This document shows, piece by piece, positions 1-5,322 of a stretch of 6,400 nucleotides of DNA. Source of the stretch: Candidatus Iainarchaeum sp. (GTDB taxonomy: Archaea > Iainarchaeota > Iainarchaeia > Iainarchaeales > UBA10191); assembly GCA_013331925.1 (NCBI GenBank), contig DUFJ01000070.1:4018-10417 (forward strand). The letters run 5' to 3'. The stretch's first letter is position 1. Every line of letters starts with the position of its first letter. Position numbers and translations under genes: made by a program. The notes beneath the pieces were generated by a model, which had not been told where the DNA came from, made no database searches, and saw nothing but the letters and a program-made list of their open reading frames with translations.

Positions 1-1
1 C

Positions 2-172
2 GGATTAAAGTTTGCGGTCTATAACGGACATGAGTTTGCAATACTTGAAGTCCAGCCGGAAATGCTCGGGCACGTTTTAGGAGAGTTTGCGCTGACAAGG
101 AAGAGGCTACAGCACGGAAAGGCAGGAATCGGAGCAACGAAAAGCTCAACAGCTGTACAGGCAAGAGGATGA
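2..172 (+). CDS. rpsS: Small ribosomal subunit protein uS19, C-terminal part (5' end outside window)
   Basis: This is the last 56 codons of uS19, a 30S head protein that binds 16S rRNA near the A site and contacts the 50S subunit. The frame is open from base 2 and ends at TGA 170-172. It shows the family's C-terminal signature: VYNGHEF, then [17 protein letters not shown], then [13 protein letters not shown] near the end. The form with GEFALTRKR and a GIGAT(K/R)SS tail is archaeal/eukaryotic, not bacterial. The start lies upstream of the window, so total length cannot be judged. uL22 follows after only four bases, and the TGA stop lies inside its likely Shine-Dalgarno region, suggesting translational coupling. 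Identification is secure from motif recall. Confidence 0.96.
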   Translation, partial: GLKFAVYNGHEFAILEVQPEMLGHVLGEFALTRKRLQHGKAGIGATKSSTAVQARG

Positions 173-176
173 TGAA

Positions 177-653
177 GTGAGCAAGAAAAACTATAACGTG
201 CAATTCTCGCTTGGAAATGAGAAAAAGACAGCTAAAGCAATCGCAGCAAACGCTCCGGTAAGCCTGAAATACAGCACAGAGATAGCAAGAGAGATAAAGG
301 GAAAAAGGCTGGAGTGGGCAGTAAGCTTCCTGCAGGACATTGCGCTAAAAAAAAGGCACCTGCCTTTAAGGCGTTACATCAAAGAAGTGCCTCACAGAAA
401 AGGAAATGCGATAAGCCATTCAAAAACAGGAAGGTATCCAAAACGCTGCGTCCTGAAATGGATGGAACTTTTAAAACAGGCAAAGGCAAACGCAGACTAT
501 AAAGGATTGAACGCTGAAAGCCTGATGGTGATTCATGCGTTCGCAAGCAAGGGAGTCGGAAGGACAAGCCACCAAACGCAGGGAAAAATTTCCGGAAAAA
601 TGCGCGTCAGGAAAGCAGCGCACCTGGAAGTAATAGTGAGAGAAGCAACATAA
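177..653 (+). CDS. rplV: Large ribosomal subunit protein uL22
   Basis: uL22 binds 23S rRNA domains and its long hairpin lines the peptide exit tunnel. The 158-residue product matches the usual archaeal length of about 150-155. Family landmarks seen are EKKTAKA (15-21), a YSTEIAREIKGKRLEWA-type helix (32-48), ALKKRHLPLRRY (56-67), HRKG (73-76), GRYPKR (85-90), AKANADYKGLN (102-112), IHA (119-121) and a closing HLEVIVRE (149-156). The start is GTG at 177. The two ATG codons just upstream (169 and 172) run in another frame into a TGA at 178, so they cannot serve. A GAGGATGA element at 165-172 is the likely ribosome binding site. The hairpin region (about 125-148) lacks the RAFGR-type motif common in archaea but stays basic and of similar length. 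Confidence 0.96.
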   Translation: MSKKNYNVQFSLGNEKKTAKAIAANAPVSLKYSTEIAREIKGKRLEWAVSFLQDIALKKRHLPLRRYIKEVPHRKGNAISHSKTGRYPKRCVLKWMELLKQAKANADYKGLNAESLMVIHAFASKGVGRTSHQTQGKISGKMRVRKAAHLEVIVREAT

Positions 654-663
654 AGGCGAGAGA

Positions 664-1674
664 ATGATTGAAAGGACTTTCATACAGCAAAACATGAAAA
701 AAATAGAGCTCGAGCGCTACATCAAAGAGCAGATGGACAGGGCAGGATTTACACAGCTTGACATAGTGAAAACTCCCTTGGTTACAAGAATCATCATTAA
801 CGTAACGCATCCTGGCCTGGCGATTGGAAAAAGCGGCCAGAACATAAAGCGCATTACCTTGGAGCTTGCGGAAAAATTCAAGATCGAAAACCCGCAGCTT
901 GAAATTCAGGAGATTAAAGTCCCAGAATTGGACGCAAAGGCTGTTGTTGACAAGATGAAAACCCTCCTTGAGAGAGGATACAGCTGGAGAAGCGTAGCAT
1001 ACAAGACAATGCACGAGATTTCAAGCAAGGGAGCTCAAGGAGTGGAGATAATACTTTCAGGAGCGCTTGGAGGAAAAGGGGAGAGAAAGAGAAAGCAAAG
1101 GATTGCGACAGGATACATGAAAAAGACAGGAGACCAGGTAAAGCTGGTTGATTACGCAAAGGCAACAAGCTATCCAAAATACGGAGCGATTGGAATCAAG
1201 GTAAGGATCGTAAGGCCTGATACAGTATTTCCTGACAAGATTGACATCAGAAGCATAATAAGCCCGAAGCCTGAAGAACCGCTTAAAGTAGAAACAGTTG
1301 AAGAAAAGAAGGAAGAAGGCCAAAAAGCAGAAGCAAAAGAAACAGCGAGCGAGAAAGAAACAACAAAGGAAAAAGCCCAAGAAAATGAAGAAAAAGAGAA
1401 AAAAGAAACAAAGGAAACTGGGGAAAAAGAAAAACTTGAAGAAAAGGCAGCTGAAGAGAAGATTGAAGAAAAAGCAAAGGAAAAAAAGAGCGCTGGAAAG
1501 CAAAAAGAGGAGAAAACAAGCGCGAAAGAACACGCTGAAGGAAAAAAGAAAGAGGAAGAAAAAGAGAAAAAGCACGAGCACGCGAAAGCCATGGAAAAGA
1601 AAGAGGCAGAGAAGGCAAGCGAGAAAAAGCAGGAAAAAGGCAAAAGCGAAAAGGAAAAAGAGGCAGGAAAATGA
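664..1674 (+). CDS. rpsC: Small ribosomal subunit protein uS3 with a long charged C-terminal extension
   Basis: uS3 is a 30S head protein at the mRNA entry channel. The 336-residue product has a normal core of about 207 residues. An N-terminal MIERTFI segment leads into a type II KH domain with the GxxG loop IGKSGQ (54-59). The C-terminal domain follows, with GYSWRSVAYKTMHEI (105-119), GAQGVEIILSG (123-133), TGYMKKTGD (149-157) and IGIKVRIVRPD (176-186). From about residue 210 the protein becomes a low-complexity Lys/Glu/Ala tail to the end. Archaeal uS3 is usually near 200-240 residues, so the tail is unusually long. The ATG at 664 fits the family N-terminus better than the in-frame ATG at 694. 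A weak AAAGGCGAG lies just upstream. The end overlaps uL29 by ATGA, implying coupled translation. Confidence 0.96.
   Translation: MIERTFIQQNMKKIELERYIKEQMDRAGFTQLDIVKTPLVTRIIINVTHPGLAIGKSGQNIKRITLELAEKFKIENPQLEIQEIKVPELDAKAVVDKMKTLLERGYSWRSVAYKTMHEISSKGAQGVEIILSGALGGKGERKRKQRIATGYMKKTGDQVKLVDYAKATSYPKYGAIGIKVRIVRPDTVFPDKIDIRSIISPKPEEPLKVETVEEKKEEGQKAEAKETASEKETTKEKAQENEEKEKKETKETGEKEKLEEKAAEEKIEEKAKEKKSAGKQKEEKTSAKEHAEGKKKEEEKEKKHEHAKAMEKKEAEKASEKKQEKGKSEKEKEAGK
1291..1671 (+). repeat. Low-complexity Lys/Glu/Ala coding tract, tail of uS3
   Basis: This tract encodes roughly the last 127 residues of uS3. It is almost entirely purines, with codons GAA, GAG, AAA, AAG, GCA and GCG predominating. 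The residues are dominated by Lys, Glu and Ala, with scattered Thr, Ser, Gly, His and Gln and almost no hydrophobic residues. The two charges look roughly balanced. No rRNA-binding fold is expected. Disorder or a single charged alpha-helix are both plausible, and this is inference. Short blocks recur in the uS17 tail. Confidence 0.85.
1651..1671 (+). repeat. 21-base direct repeat, copy A (uS3 tail end)
   Basis: Bases 1651-1671 are identical to 2884-2904 in the uS17 tail. Both copies are read in the same codon phase and encode KEKEAGK. In uS3 these are the last residues before the stop. The match ends at flanking mismatches on both sides. Low sequence complexity makes chance or shared bias possible. 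Confidence 0.8.
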
Positions 1675-1922
1675 CGAAAAAGGCAATCTCACAGTTAAGG
1701 TCTTTGGGAACAAGCGAGCTTGAGGAAAAGCTGAATGATGCGAAAGCAAAGCTCGCAAAAGAAAAAAGCAGCCAGAGCGCTGGCACAAGGCCTGAAAAGC
1801 CAGCAACGATAGGGAATTTGAAAAAGCAGATTGCAAGATGCATGACATTGATTTCAGAAAAGCAAAGGGCAAAGGAAAAAACCCTTAGCGAAAACAAAAC
1901 CAAAGGGGGAATTGGAAAATAA
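1671..1922 (+). CDS. rpmC: Large ribosomal subunit protein uL29
   Basis: uL29 is a small two-helix 50S protein near the peptide exit tunnel, part of the docking surface for nascent-chain factors. The 83-residue product is in family range, slightly long. It shows the typical opening (KKAISQLRSLGTSELEEKL, residues 3-21), a first helix with ELEEKLNDAKAKLAKEK, and a second helix around NLKKQIARCMTLISEKQ (49-65), the usual N-(L)KKxIAR pattern. The link between helices (SSQSAGTRPEKPATI) is rather long. The ATG at 1671 shares ATGA with the uS3 stop, and a GAGG at 1660-1663 can act as binding site. The stop TAA shares one base with the aIF1 start. Position between uS3 and aIF1 supports the call. Confidence 0.93.
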   Translation: MTKKAISQLRSLGTSELEEKLNDAKAKLAKEKSSQSAGTRPEKPATIGNLKKQIARCMTLISEKQRAKEKTLSENKTKGGIGK

Positions 1923-2230
1923 TGGTTGAGGAAATCTGCAACACGTGCGGCTTGCCGAAAAGCCTTTGCGTCTGCGTAGAAATAGACAAGGAAACGCAAA
2001 AAATCAAGATAAGCGTTGTAAGGACAAGATTCAAAAAGTTCCTCACGACAATAAGCGGCCTGGACGAGAAGGAAAAATTGAAAGAGCTGGAGAAAACCCT
2101 CAAGAGAAAGCTTGCGTGCGGAGGAACTGTAAAGGACGGAGTGATAGTATTGCAGGGAAACCATTCAAAAAAAGTCAAGGAAGTGCTGTTGCAGCAGGGC
2201 TATAAGGAGGGATTGATTGAAGGAGCATAA
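1922..2230 (+). CDS. Translation initiation factor aIF1 (SUI1/eIF1 family)
   Basis: This is the archaeal homologue of eIF1, which binds the 30S platform near the P site and monitors start-codon pairing. The 102-residue product has both family parts. The N-terminal cysteine cluster CNTCGLPKSLCVC (Cys 6, 9, 16, 18) is common in archaeal members and likely binds zinc. The SUI1 fold follows, with ISVVRTRFKKFLTTISGLD (30-48), the strongly conserved KLACGGTVKDG (63-73), VIVLQGNH (74-81) and a final helix VKEVLLQQGY. It starts in a TAATG junction, overlapping the uL29 stop by one base. Its location between uL29 and rnp1 is a classic archaeal arrangement. It overlaps rnp1 by 14 bases. The gene is often labelled sui1 or yciH in annotations. 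Confidence 0.96.
   Translation: MVEEICNTCGLPKSLCVCVEIDKETQKIKISVVRTRFKKFLTTISGLDEKEKLKELEKTLKRKLACGGTVKDGVIVLQGNHSKKVKEVLLQQGYKEGLIEGA
2204..2212 (+). promoter_or_regulatory. Strong Shine-Dalgarno site for rnp1
   Basis: AAGGAGGGA lies inside the 3' end of aIF1, with GGAGG at 2206-2210 and a six-base spacer to the TTG at 2217. It is the best classical GGAGG match seen before any gene here, and it supports the TTG start. The strong site may compensate for the weak start codon, which is inference. Confidence 0.75.
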
Positions 2231-2519
2231 TTTTTCCCTAAAGCCGGAAAACCTGCCAATGCACGAGTTGAACGGCTTGAAAGTGAGAGTTTCAAAAAGC
2301 AAGGACGCAAACAAGAAAAGCTTGCAAGGCAGGATTTTGTGGGAGACAAAAAAAACTTTTGAGATTGAAACAAGGAAGGGAGTGAAAAAAACAGCAAAGA
2401 GGGAATGCGAGTTTGAGTTTGAGGTTCAGGGAAAAAGAGTGAGGATTGAAGGAAGGCTCTTGGAAGCAAGGCCTGAGGACAGGATAAAAATATTTGCGAA
2501 AAAAATGAGAATGGTGTAA
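2217..2519 (+). CDS. rnp1: Ribonuclease P protein component 1 (Rpp29/Pop4 family)
   Basis: Rnp1 is a protein subunit of archaeal RNase P, which with the catalytic RNA and other protein subunits removes 5' leaders from pre-tRNA. The 100-residue product has the Rpp29 Sm-like barrel pattern: HELNGLKVRVSKSKD (16-30), a glycine turn then LWETKKTFEIET (41-52), a basic segment, FEFEVQGKRVRIEGR (66-80) and the diagnostic LLEARPEDRIK (81-91). I chose the TTG at 2217 because a strong AAGGAGGGA (2204-2212) lies six bases upstream of it. The first in-frame ATG, at residue 15, would trim the N-terminus close to the fold. The chosen start overlaps the aIF1 3' end by 14 bases. uS17 follows after four bases. 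Confidence 0.93.
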   Translation: MKEHNFSLKPENLPMHELNGLKVRVSKSKDANKKSLQGRILWETKKTFEIETRKGVKKTAKRECEFEFEVQGKRVRIEGRLLEARPEDRIKIFAKKMRMV

Positions 2520-2523
2520 AAGA

Positions 2524-3153
2524 ATGAGCGAATGCAATGATGAAAGATGCGCAAAGCACGGAAGAGTTAAAGTAAGGGGCAATGTTTTCACAGGAAAGGT
2601 AGTTTCAGCAAAAGCCTCAAAGACAGTCATAGTGGAAAGGCAGATAGTGCACTTCATAAGCAAGTACGAAAGATACAAGAAAACAAGGTCAAGGATTGCA
2701 GCGCACAATCCTGAATGCATGAACGCAAAAGAAGGGGACATTGTAACGATTGGCGAAACCCGCAAGTTGAGCAAGACAAAAAGCTTTGTGGTATTGAGTG
2801 TGGAAAAGCGAGAGGAAAAAGAAGCAGCGCCAGAAGGCAGGGAAAAAGCAAAGGAAAAGAAAATGCTTGAAAAAAAGCAAGACAAGGAAAAAGAGGCAGG
2901 AAAAGAGAAAAAGCGCGAGCACGCTGAAGGGAAGGAAAAAAAGGAAACAGCAAGGGAAGAAAGCAAAGAAGAAGAAAAAACCGCTGCTGAGGAAAAAAAG
3001 TGGAAGGAAGAGAAGAAGGAAGAAAAAACCAGCGAAAGAGAGCAAGGCTCAGGGGAAAAGAAGGCAGAAGAGCAAGAAAAAAAGCCAGCGAAAGAAAAAG
3101 CAGGCGGAAAGCCTGGAAAGCAAGTGAAAAAAGAAGGGGCTGATGAAGAATGA
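2524..3153 (+). CDS. rpsQ: Small ribosomal subunit protein uS17 with a long charged C-terminal extension
   Basis: uS17 is a primary 16S rRNA-binding protein of the 30S body with an OB-fold. The archaeal features are clear: an N-terminal CNDERCAKHG (4-13), then GNVFTGKVVSAKASKTVIV (19-37), KYERYKKTRSRIAAHNPEC (47-65), KEGDIVTIGETRKLSKTKS (69-87) and FVVLSVE (88-94). The core thus ends near residue 95, close to the whole length of many archaeal uS17 proteins (about 100-115). The remaining 114 or so residues of this 209-residue product are a Lys/Glu/Ala-rich tail. The ATG at 2524 follows the rnp1 stop by four bases. A GGTG at 2513-2516 is a possible binding site. The end overlaps uL14 by ATGA. 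Confidence 0.96.
   Translation: MSECNDERCAKHGRVKVRGNVFTGKVVSAKASKTVIVERQIVHFISKYERYKKTRSRIAAHNPECMNAKEGDIVTIGETRKLSKTKSFVVLSVEKREEKEAAPEGREKAKEKKMLEKKQDKEKEAGKEKKREHAEGKEKKETAREESKEEEKTAAEEKKWKEEKKEEKTSEREQGSGEKKAEEQEKKPAKEKAGGKPGKQVKKEGADEE
2809..3150 (+). repeat. Low-complexity Lys/Glu/Ala coding tract, tail of uS17
   Basis: This purine-rich tract encodes about the last 114 residues of uS17, dominated by Lys and Glu with Ala, Gly and a few Arg, Ser and Gln. A single tryptophan (codon 3001-3003) interrupts it. Composition and codon use closely match the uS3 tail, and two blocks at 2884-2904 and 2901-2924 nearly repeat parts of that tail in the same frame. It is predicted to be disordered or a charged helix extending from the ribosome surface, which is inference. 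Confidence 0.85.
2884..2904 (+). repeat. 21-base direct repeat, copy B (uS17 tail)
   Basis: This is identical to 1651-1671 and encodes KEKEAGK. It is followed directly by a second block (2901-2924) that matches 1560-1583 of the uS3 tail at 23 of 24 positions (KEKKREHA against KEKKHEHA). Thus two blocks that are apart in uS3 lie side by side in uS17. Confidence 0.8.
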
Positions 3154-3548
3154 AGGCAATAAGCGCTTCAATAGTGAAAACACTGAACCAGAATACTGTA
3201 TGCACCTGCGCTGACAACAGCGGGGCAAAGGAAGCGTACATCATCACGGTCTTTGGGCATCATACAAGGTACAGGCAAAAGCCTGCTGCAGGAATTGCGG
3301 ACATGGTGAATGTTGTGATAAGCAAGGGAAAGCCAGAGATAAGGAAAAAGATTGAAAGAGCGGTTGTTGTGAGAGTGAAAAAAGAGTACAGGCGGCCTGA
3401 CGGAACAAGGGTAAAGTTTGAGGACAACGCGGTAGTGCTTGTTGACGAGAAAGGGCTGCCGAAAGCAAGCGAGGTAAAAGGAATAGTGGCAAAAGAAGTC
3501 GGGGAAAGATGGGCAAAGGTCGCAGGGCTTGCTACTGCGATAATCTAA
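3150..3548 (+). CDS. rplN: Large ribosomal subunit protein uL14
   Basis: uL14 binds 23S rRNA on the intersubunit face, forms a bridge to the 30S, and is the docking site for ribosome-associated factors including the anti-association factor aIF6. The 132-residue product is the normal archaeal length and starts without extra sequence. Signatures are CADNSGAK (20-27), the AGIADMVNVVISKGKPEIRKK-type strand and loop (47-67), AVVVRVKKEYRRPDGTRVK (71-89), FEDNAVVLVDEKG (90-102) and a GERWAKVAGLA helix (118-128). The ATG overlaps the uS17 stop as ATGA, so translation probably depends on readers leaving uS17. The stop is TAA, and uL24 follows after ten bases. Confidence 0.97.
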   Translation: MKAISASIVKTLNQNTVCTCADNSGAKEAYIITVFGHHTRYRQKPAAGIADMVNVVISKGKPEIRKKIERAVVVRVKKEYRRPDGTRVKFEDNAVVLVDEKGLPKASEVKGIVAKEVGERWAKVAGLATAII

Positions 3549-3549
3549 A

Positions 3550-3554
3550 GGTGA
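3550..3554 (+). promoter_or_regulatory. GGTGA ribosome binding site for uL24
   Basis: GGTGA matches the 3' half of the archaeal Shine-Dalgarno consensus GGAGGTGA and ends four bases before the ATG. Similar elements precede uS8 and uL6. Confidence 0.6.
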
Positions 3555-3558
3555 GTTT

Positions 3559-3915
3559 ATGAGCAGTTCAAAAAAGCCTGGAAAACAGAGAAAAGCAAGA
3601 ATGCTTGCATCATTAAAGGACAGGGCAAACTTTGCGAAAGCGCACGCGAGCAAGGAATTGCGCAAGGAATTGAAGAGGAGAAGCATTGCGTTAAGGAAGG
3701 GAGACAGCGTGAAGGTTTTGAGAGGATTCCACAAGAAATTTTCAGGAAAGGTTTCAGGAATTGACAGGAAAAAATCAAGGGTTTTCATTGAAGGATTGAA
3801 GCTGAAAAAAAGCGACGGCACTGAAAAGCCTTTAGGCATTGAAGCCTCAAACCTTCTTGTGACAGACGTTGACAGGAGCGACGAGAGACGGTTCAAAACT
3901 CTGAAAGGTAAGTGA
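3559..3915 (+). CDS. rplX: Large ribosomal subunit protein uL24
   Basis: uL24 is an assembly-initiating 50S protein that binds 23S rRNA near the exit tunnel. The 118-residue product has the archaeal/eukaryotic layout: a basic N-terminal region beginning SKKPGKQRKA, a helix with KELRKELKRRSIALRKGD (32-49), the KOW motif (about 46-75; KGDSVKVLRGFHKKFSGKV) and a C-terminal strand FIEGLKLKKSDGTEK followed by IEASNLLV. Length is typical. The ATG at 3559 has a GGTGA at 3550-3554 with a four-base spacer. The TGA stop is four bases before the eS4 start. Confidence 0.96.
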   Translation: MSSSKKPGKQRKARMLASLKDRANFAKAHASKELRKELKRRSIALRKGDSVKVLRGFHKKFSGKVSGIDRKKSRVFIEGLKLKKSDGTEKPLGIEASNLLVTDVDRSDERRFKTLKGK

Positions 3916-3919
3916 AAAT

Positions 3920-4642
3920 ATGGCGAGAAAACAAGGTTCTGTAAAGCAGAAAAGCCTGAGCGTTTCGAAAGCAAGGTTTGCTGCAAGAAAGGTCAAAGTA
4001 TGGAGCATTGCATACAGGCCAGGGCCTCATTCAAAAAGCCTTAGCGTTCCTTTAGGCTTTGCCTTGAGGGAGCTGCTTGGCTTGAGCAAAAACTCCAAGG
4101 AAACAAGGTTTTTACTGAACAGCGGAAAAGTGCTTGTTGATGGCAGGGCGAGGAATAGCAGGAATTTCCCAATAGGCTTGTTTGACATTATAGAGCTGGA
4201 AGGCTTGAAGAAAGCGTTCAGGGCTGTAATTGACACTAAAGGCAGGATAAGGCTTGCAGAACTGAAAAGCAAGGAAAGGACAAAGCTTTGCAGGATAGAA
4301 GGGAAGAAAGCAGCGAAAGGAAAGCGCGTTCTCTTGAGCACTAATGACGGAAGGAACTTTTTGGAAAACTCCACAAGCCTGAAGCCAGGAGATTCAGTAA
4401 TCGTGCAGCTTCCGGAGCAGAAGATAATAAAAGAAATGCCCTTGGAGAAAGGAAGCTTAGTATTATTGCTTTCAGGAAAGCATACTGGAAAGACAGCAAG
4501 CATAATCTCCATAATGCCTGGAAGCATGCGCAAGGAGCCATTGCTCACACTAAAGCAGAACGGGAAAGAATTCCAGACAGTTGCAAGGAATGTTTTCGTG
4601 ATTGGAAAGGAAAAGCCTGAAACAGAGCTTTTCGAGAGCTAA
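3920..4642 (+). CDS. rps4e: Small ribosomal subunit protein eS4
   Basis: eS4 is a 30S body protein found in archaea and eukaryotes but not bacteria, so it is a good domain-level marker. The 240-residue product is of usual length. It has the YRPGPHSKSLSVPL entry motif (32-45), an S4-type RNA-binding domain (about 43-95) with NSGKVLVDGRARNSRNFPIGLFDII (67-91), the central eS4 domain (about 95-172), and a KOW motif around residues 177-198 (KGSLVLLLSGKHTGKTASI). It ends in NVFVIGKEKPE. The N-terminus is divergent: archaeal eS4 often shows an LKRLAAPKxW-type segment where this one has KSLSVSKARF. The ATG is preceded by AGTGA (3911-3915), which contains the uL24 stop. uL5 follows after ten bases. 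Confidence 0.96.
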   Translation: MARKQGSVKQKSLSVSKARFAARKVKVWSIAYRPGPHSKSLSVPLGFALRELLGLSKNSKETRFLLNSGKVLVDGRARNSRNFPIGLFDIIELEGLKKAFRAVIDTKGRIRLAELKSKERTKLCRIEGKKAAKGKRVLLSTNDGRNFLENSTSLKPGDSVIVQLPEQKIIKEMPLEKGSLVLLLSGKHTGKTASIISIMPGSMRKEPLLTLKQNGKEFQTVARNVFVIGKEKPETELFES

Positions 4643-4652
4643 AGTGAGAAAA

Positions 4653-5165
4653 ATGCAAGAGAACAAAATGCAGCAAATCCGCGTGGAAAAAGTGACATTG
4701 AACATCGGCGTAGGCCAGGCTGGAGAGGAATTGAAAAAAGCAGAGGAAATACTGCGCAGGATTACAAACTCAAAGCCAGTGCAGACAATATGCAAGGTAA
4801 AGCAGCCGACCTGGGGAATCAGGGAAGGGCTGCCTATAGGCGCAAAAGTAACGCTTAGAGGGGCAAAAGCCATGGAGTTTTTGAAAAACGCGTTGAACGC
4901 AAAAGACAGGCAGTTGAAAGCCTCAAGCTTTGACTCCTTAGGAAACTTTGGCTTTGGAGTGAAAGAATACATCGACCTCTCCGGAGTAAAGTACGACCCA
5001 AAGCTTGGAATGAAAGGCTTTGATGTTCTTGTAACGCTTGAAAAGCCAGGCTATAGGGTGAAGAAAAGGAAAAAACAGAAGAGAAAAATCCCAAAAAAAC
5101 ATTTGATAAGAAAGGAAGAAGCAATAGAGTTTCTCAAGCAGGCTTTTGGAGTTGAAGTGCAATGA
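4653..5165 (+). CDS. rplE: Large ribosomal subunit protein uL5
   Basis: uL5 binds 5S rRNA in the central protuberance of the 50S and contacts P-site tRNA and the 30S head. I take the ATG at 4653 (170 residues). An open frame reaches back to an ATG at 4602, but that would overlap eS4 by 41 bases and add non-conserved residues. AAGTGAG at 4642-4648 sits just before 4653. An ATG at 4668 is a second possible start. Signatures are IRVEKVTLNIGVGQAGE (9-25), a KAEEILRRIT helix (29-38), GIREGLPIGAKVTLRG (55-70), LKASSFDSLGNFGFGVKEY (88-106), YDPKLGMKGFDVLVTLEKPG (114-133, with YRVKKRK after it) and EEAIEFLKQAFGVEV at the end. It overlaps uS14 by ATGA. Confidence 0.95.
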   Translation: MQENKMQQIRVEKVTLNIGVGQAGEELKKAEEILRRITNSKPVQTICKVKQPTWGIREGLPIGAKVTLRGAKAMEFLKNALNAKDRQLKASSFDSLGNFGFGVKEYIDLSGVKYDPKLGMKGFDVLVTLEKPGYRVKKRKKQKRKIPKKHLIRKEEAIEFLKQAFGVEVQ

Positions 5166-5311
5166 AAGCAAAGAAAAAAGTAAGAAAGAAGGACATTTAC
5201 TGCAAAATCTGCCACAACAACAAGGGAATGATTCACAGGTATGGCATTAATGTCTGCAGGCGATGCTTCAAGGACATTGCGGAAAAGCTTGGCTTTAAAA
5301 AATACAGTTAG
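5162..5311 (+). CDS. rpsN: Small ribosomal subunit protein uS14, zinc-binding form
   Basis: This short gene encodes 49 residues. uS14 is a late-assembling 30S head protein next to uS3 and uS19. The product has a lysine-rich start (MKAKKKVRKK), then two Cys pairs, CKIC (14-17) and CRRC (32-35), that form a zinc ribbon. RYGINVCRRCFKDIAEKLGF (26-45) and a terminal KKY close to the end match the archaeal pattern ending in LGFKKY. Archaeal uS14 is usually 50-57 residues, so this one is at the short end, mainly through a reduced N-terminus. The ATG at 5162 overlaps the uL5 stop (ATGA). The TAG stop contributes its G to the GGTGA before uS8. Confidence 0.95.
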   Translation: MKAKKKVRKKDIYCKICHNNKGMIHRYGINVCRRCFKDIAEKLGFKKYS

Positions 5312-5315
5312 GTGA
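5311..5315 (+). promoter_or_regulatory. GGTGA ribosome binding site for uS8
   Basis: AGGTGA spans 5310-5315, with its first two bases inside the uS14 TAG stop and a seven-base spacer to the ATG at 5323. It matches the 3' half of the archaeal Shine-Dalgarno consensus. Confidence 0.6.
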
Positions 5316-5322
5316 AGAAAAA

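Noticed and set aside
1298..1723. Separate gene for a Lys/Arg-rich protein in the +1 frame of the uS3 tail
   Set aside because: It has no binding site or family match and is explained by a frame-shifted reading of GAR/AAR codons; retained only as a low-interest observation.
1057..1872. Long open frame on the minus strand opposite the uS3 tail, rich in Phe and Leu
   Set aside because: It is the complement of Lys/Glu codons (TTC, TTT, CTT); it runs antisense to a clear gene, has no family resemblance, and several other minus-strand frames overlap it.
1283..2164. Minus-strand open frame of nearly 300 codons spanning the uS3 tail, uL29 and aIF1
   Set aside because: It is antisense to three recognised genes and has the same compositional cause; its Phe/Leu runs could mimic membrane segments but reflect purine-rich coding on the other strand.
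1945..2205. Basic open frame within aIF1 in another frame
   Set aside because: It is fully inside a clear aIF1 gene, with no start signal and no recognisable motif.
3168..3986. Minus-strand open frame of about 270 codons opposite uL14 and uL24
   Set aside because: It covers two well-conserved ribosomal proteins, has no recognisable domain, and arises from low T content of the coding strand.
4602..4652. Longer uL5 starting at ATG 4602
   Set aside because: It would overlap eS4 by 41 bases and add residues outside the conserved start; ATG 4653 has AAGTGAG just upstream and matches the family N-terminus.
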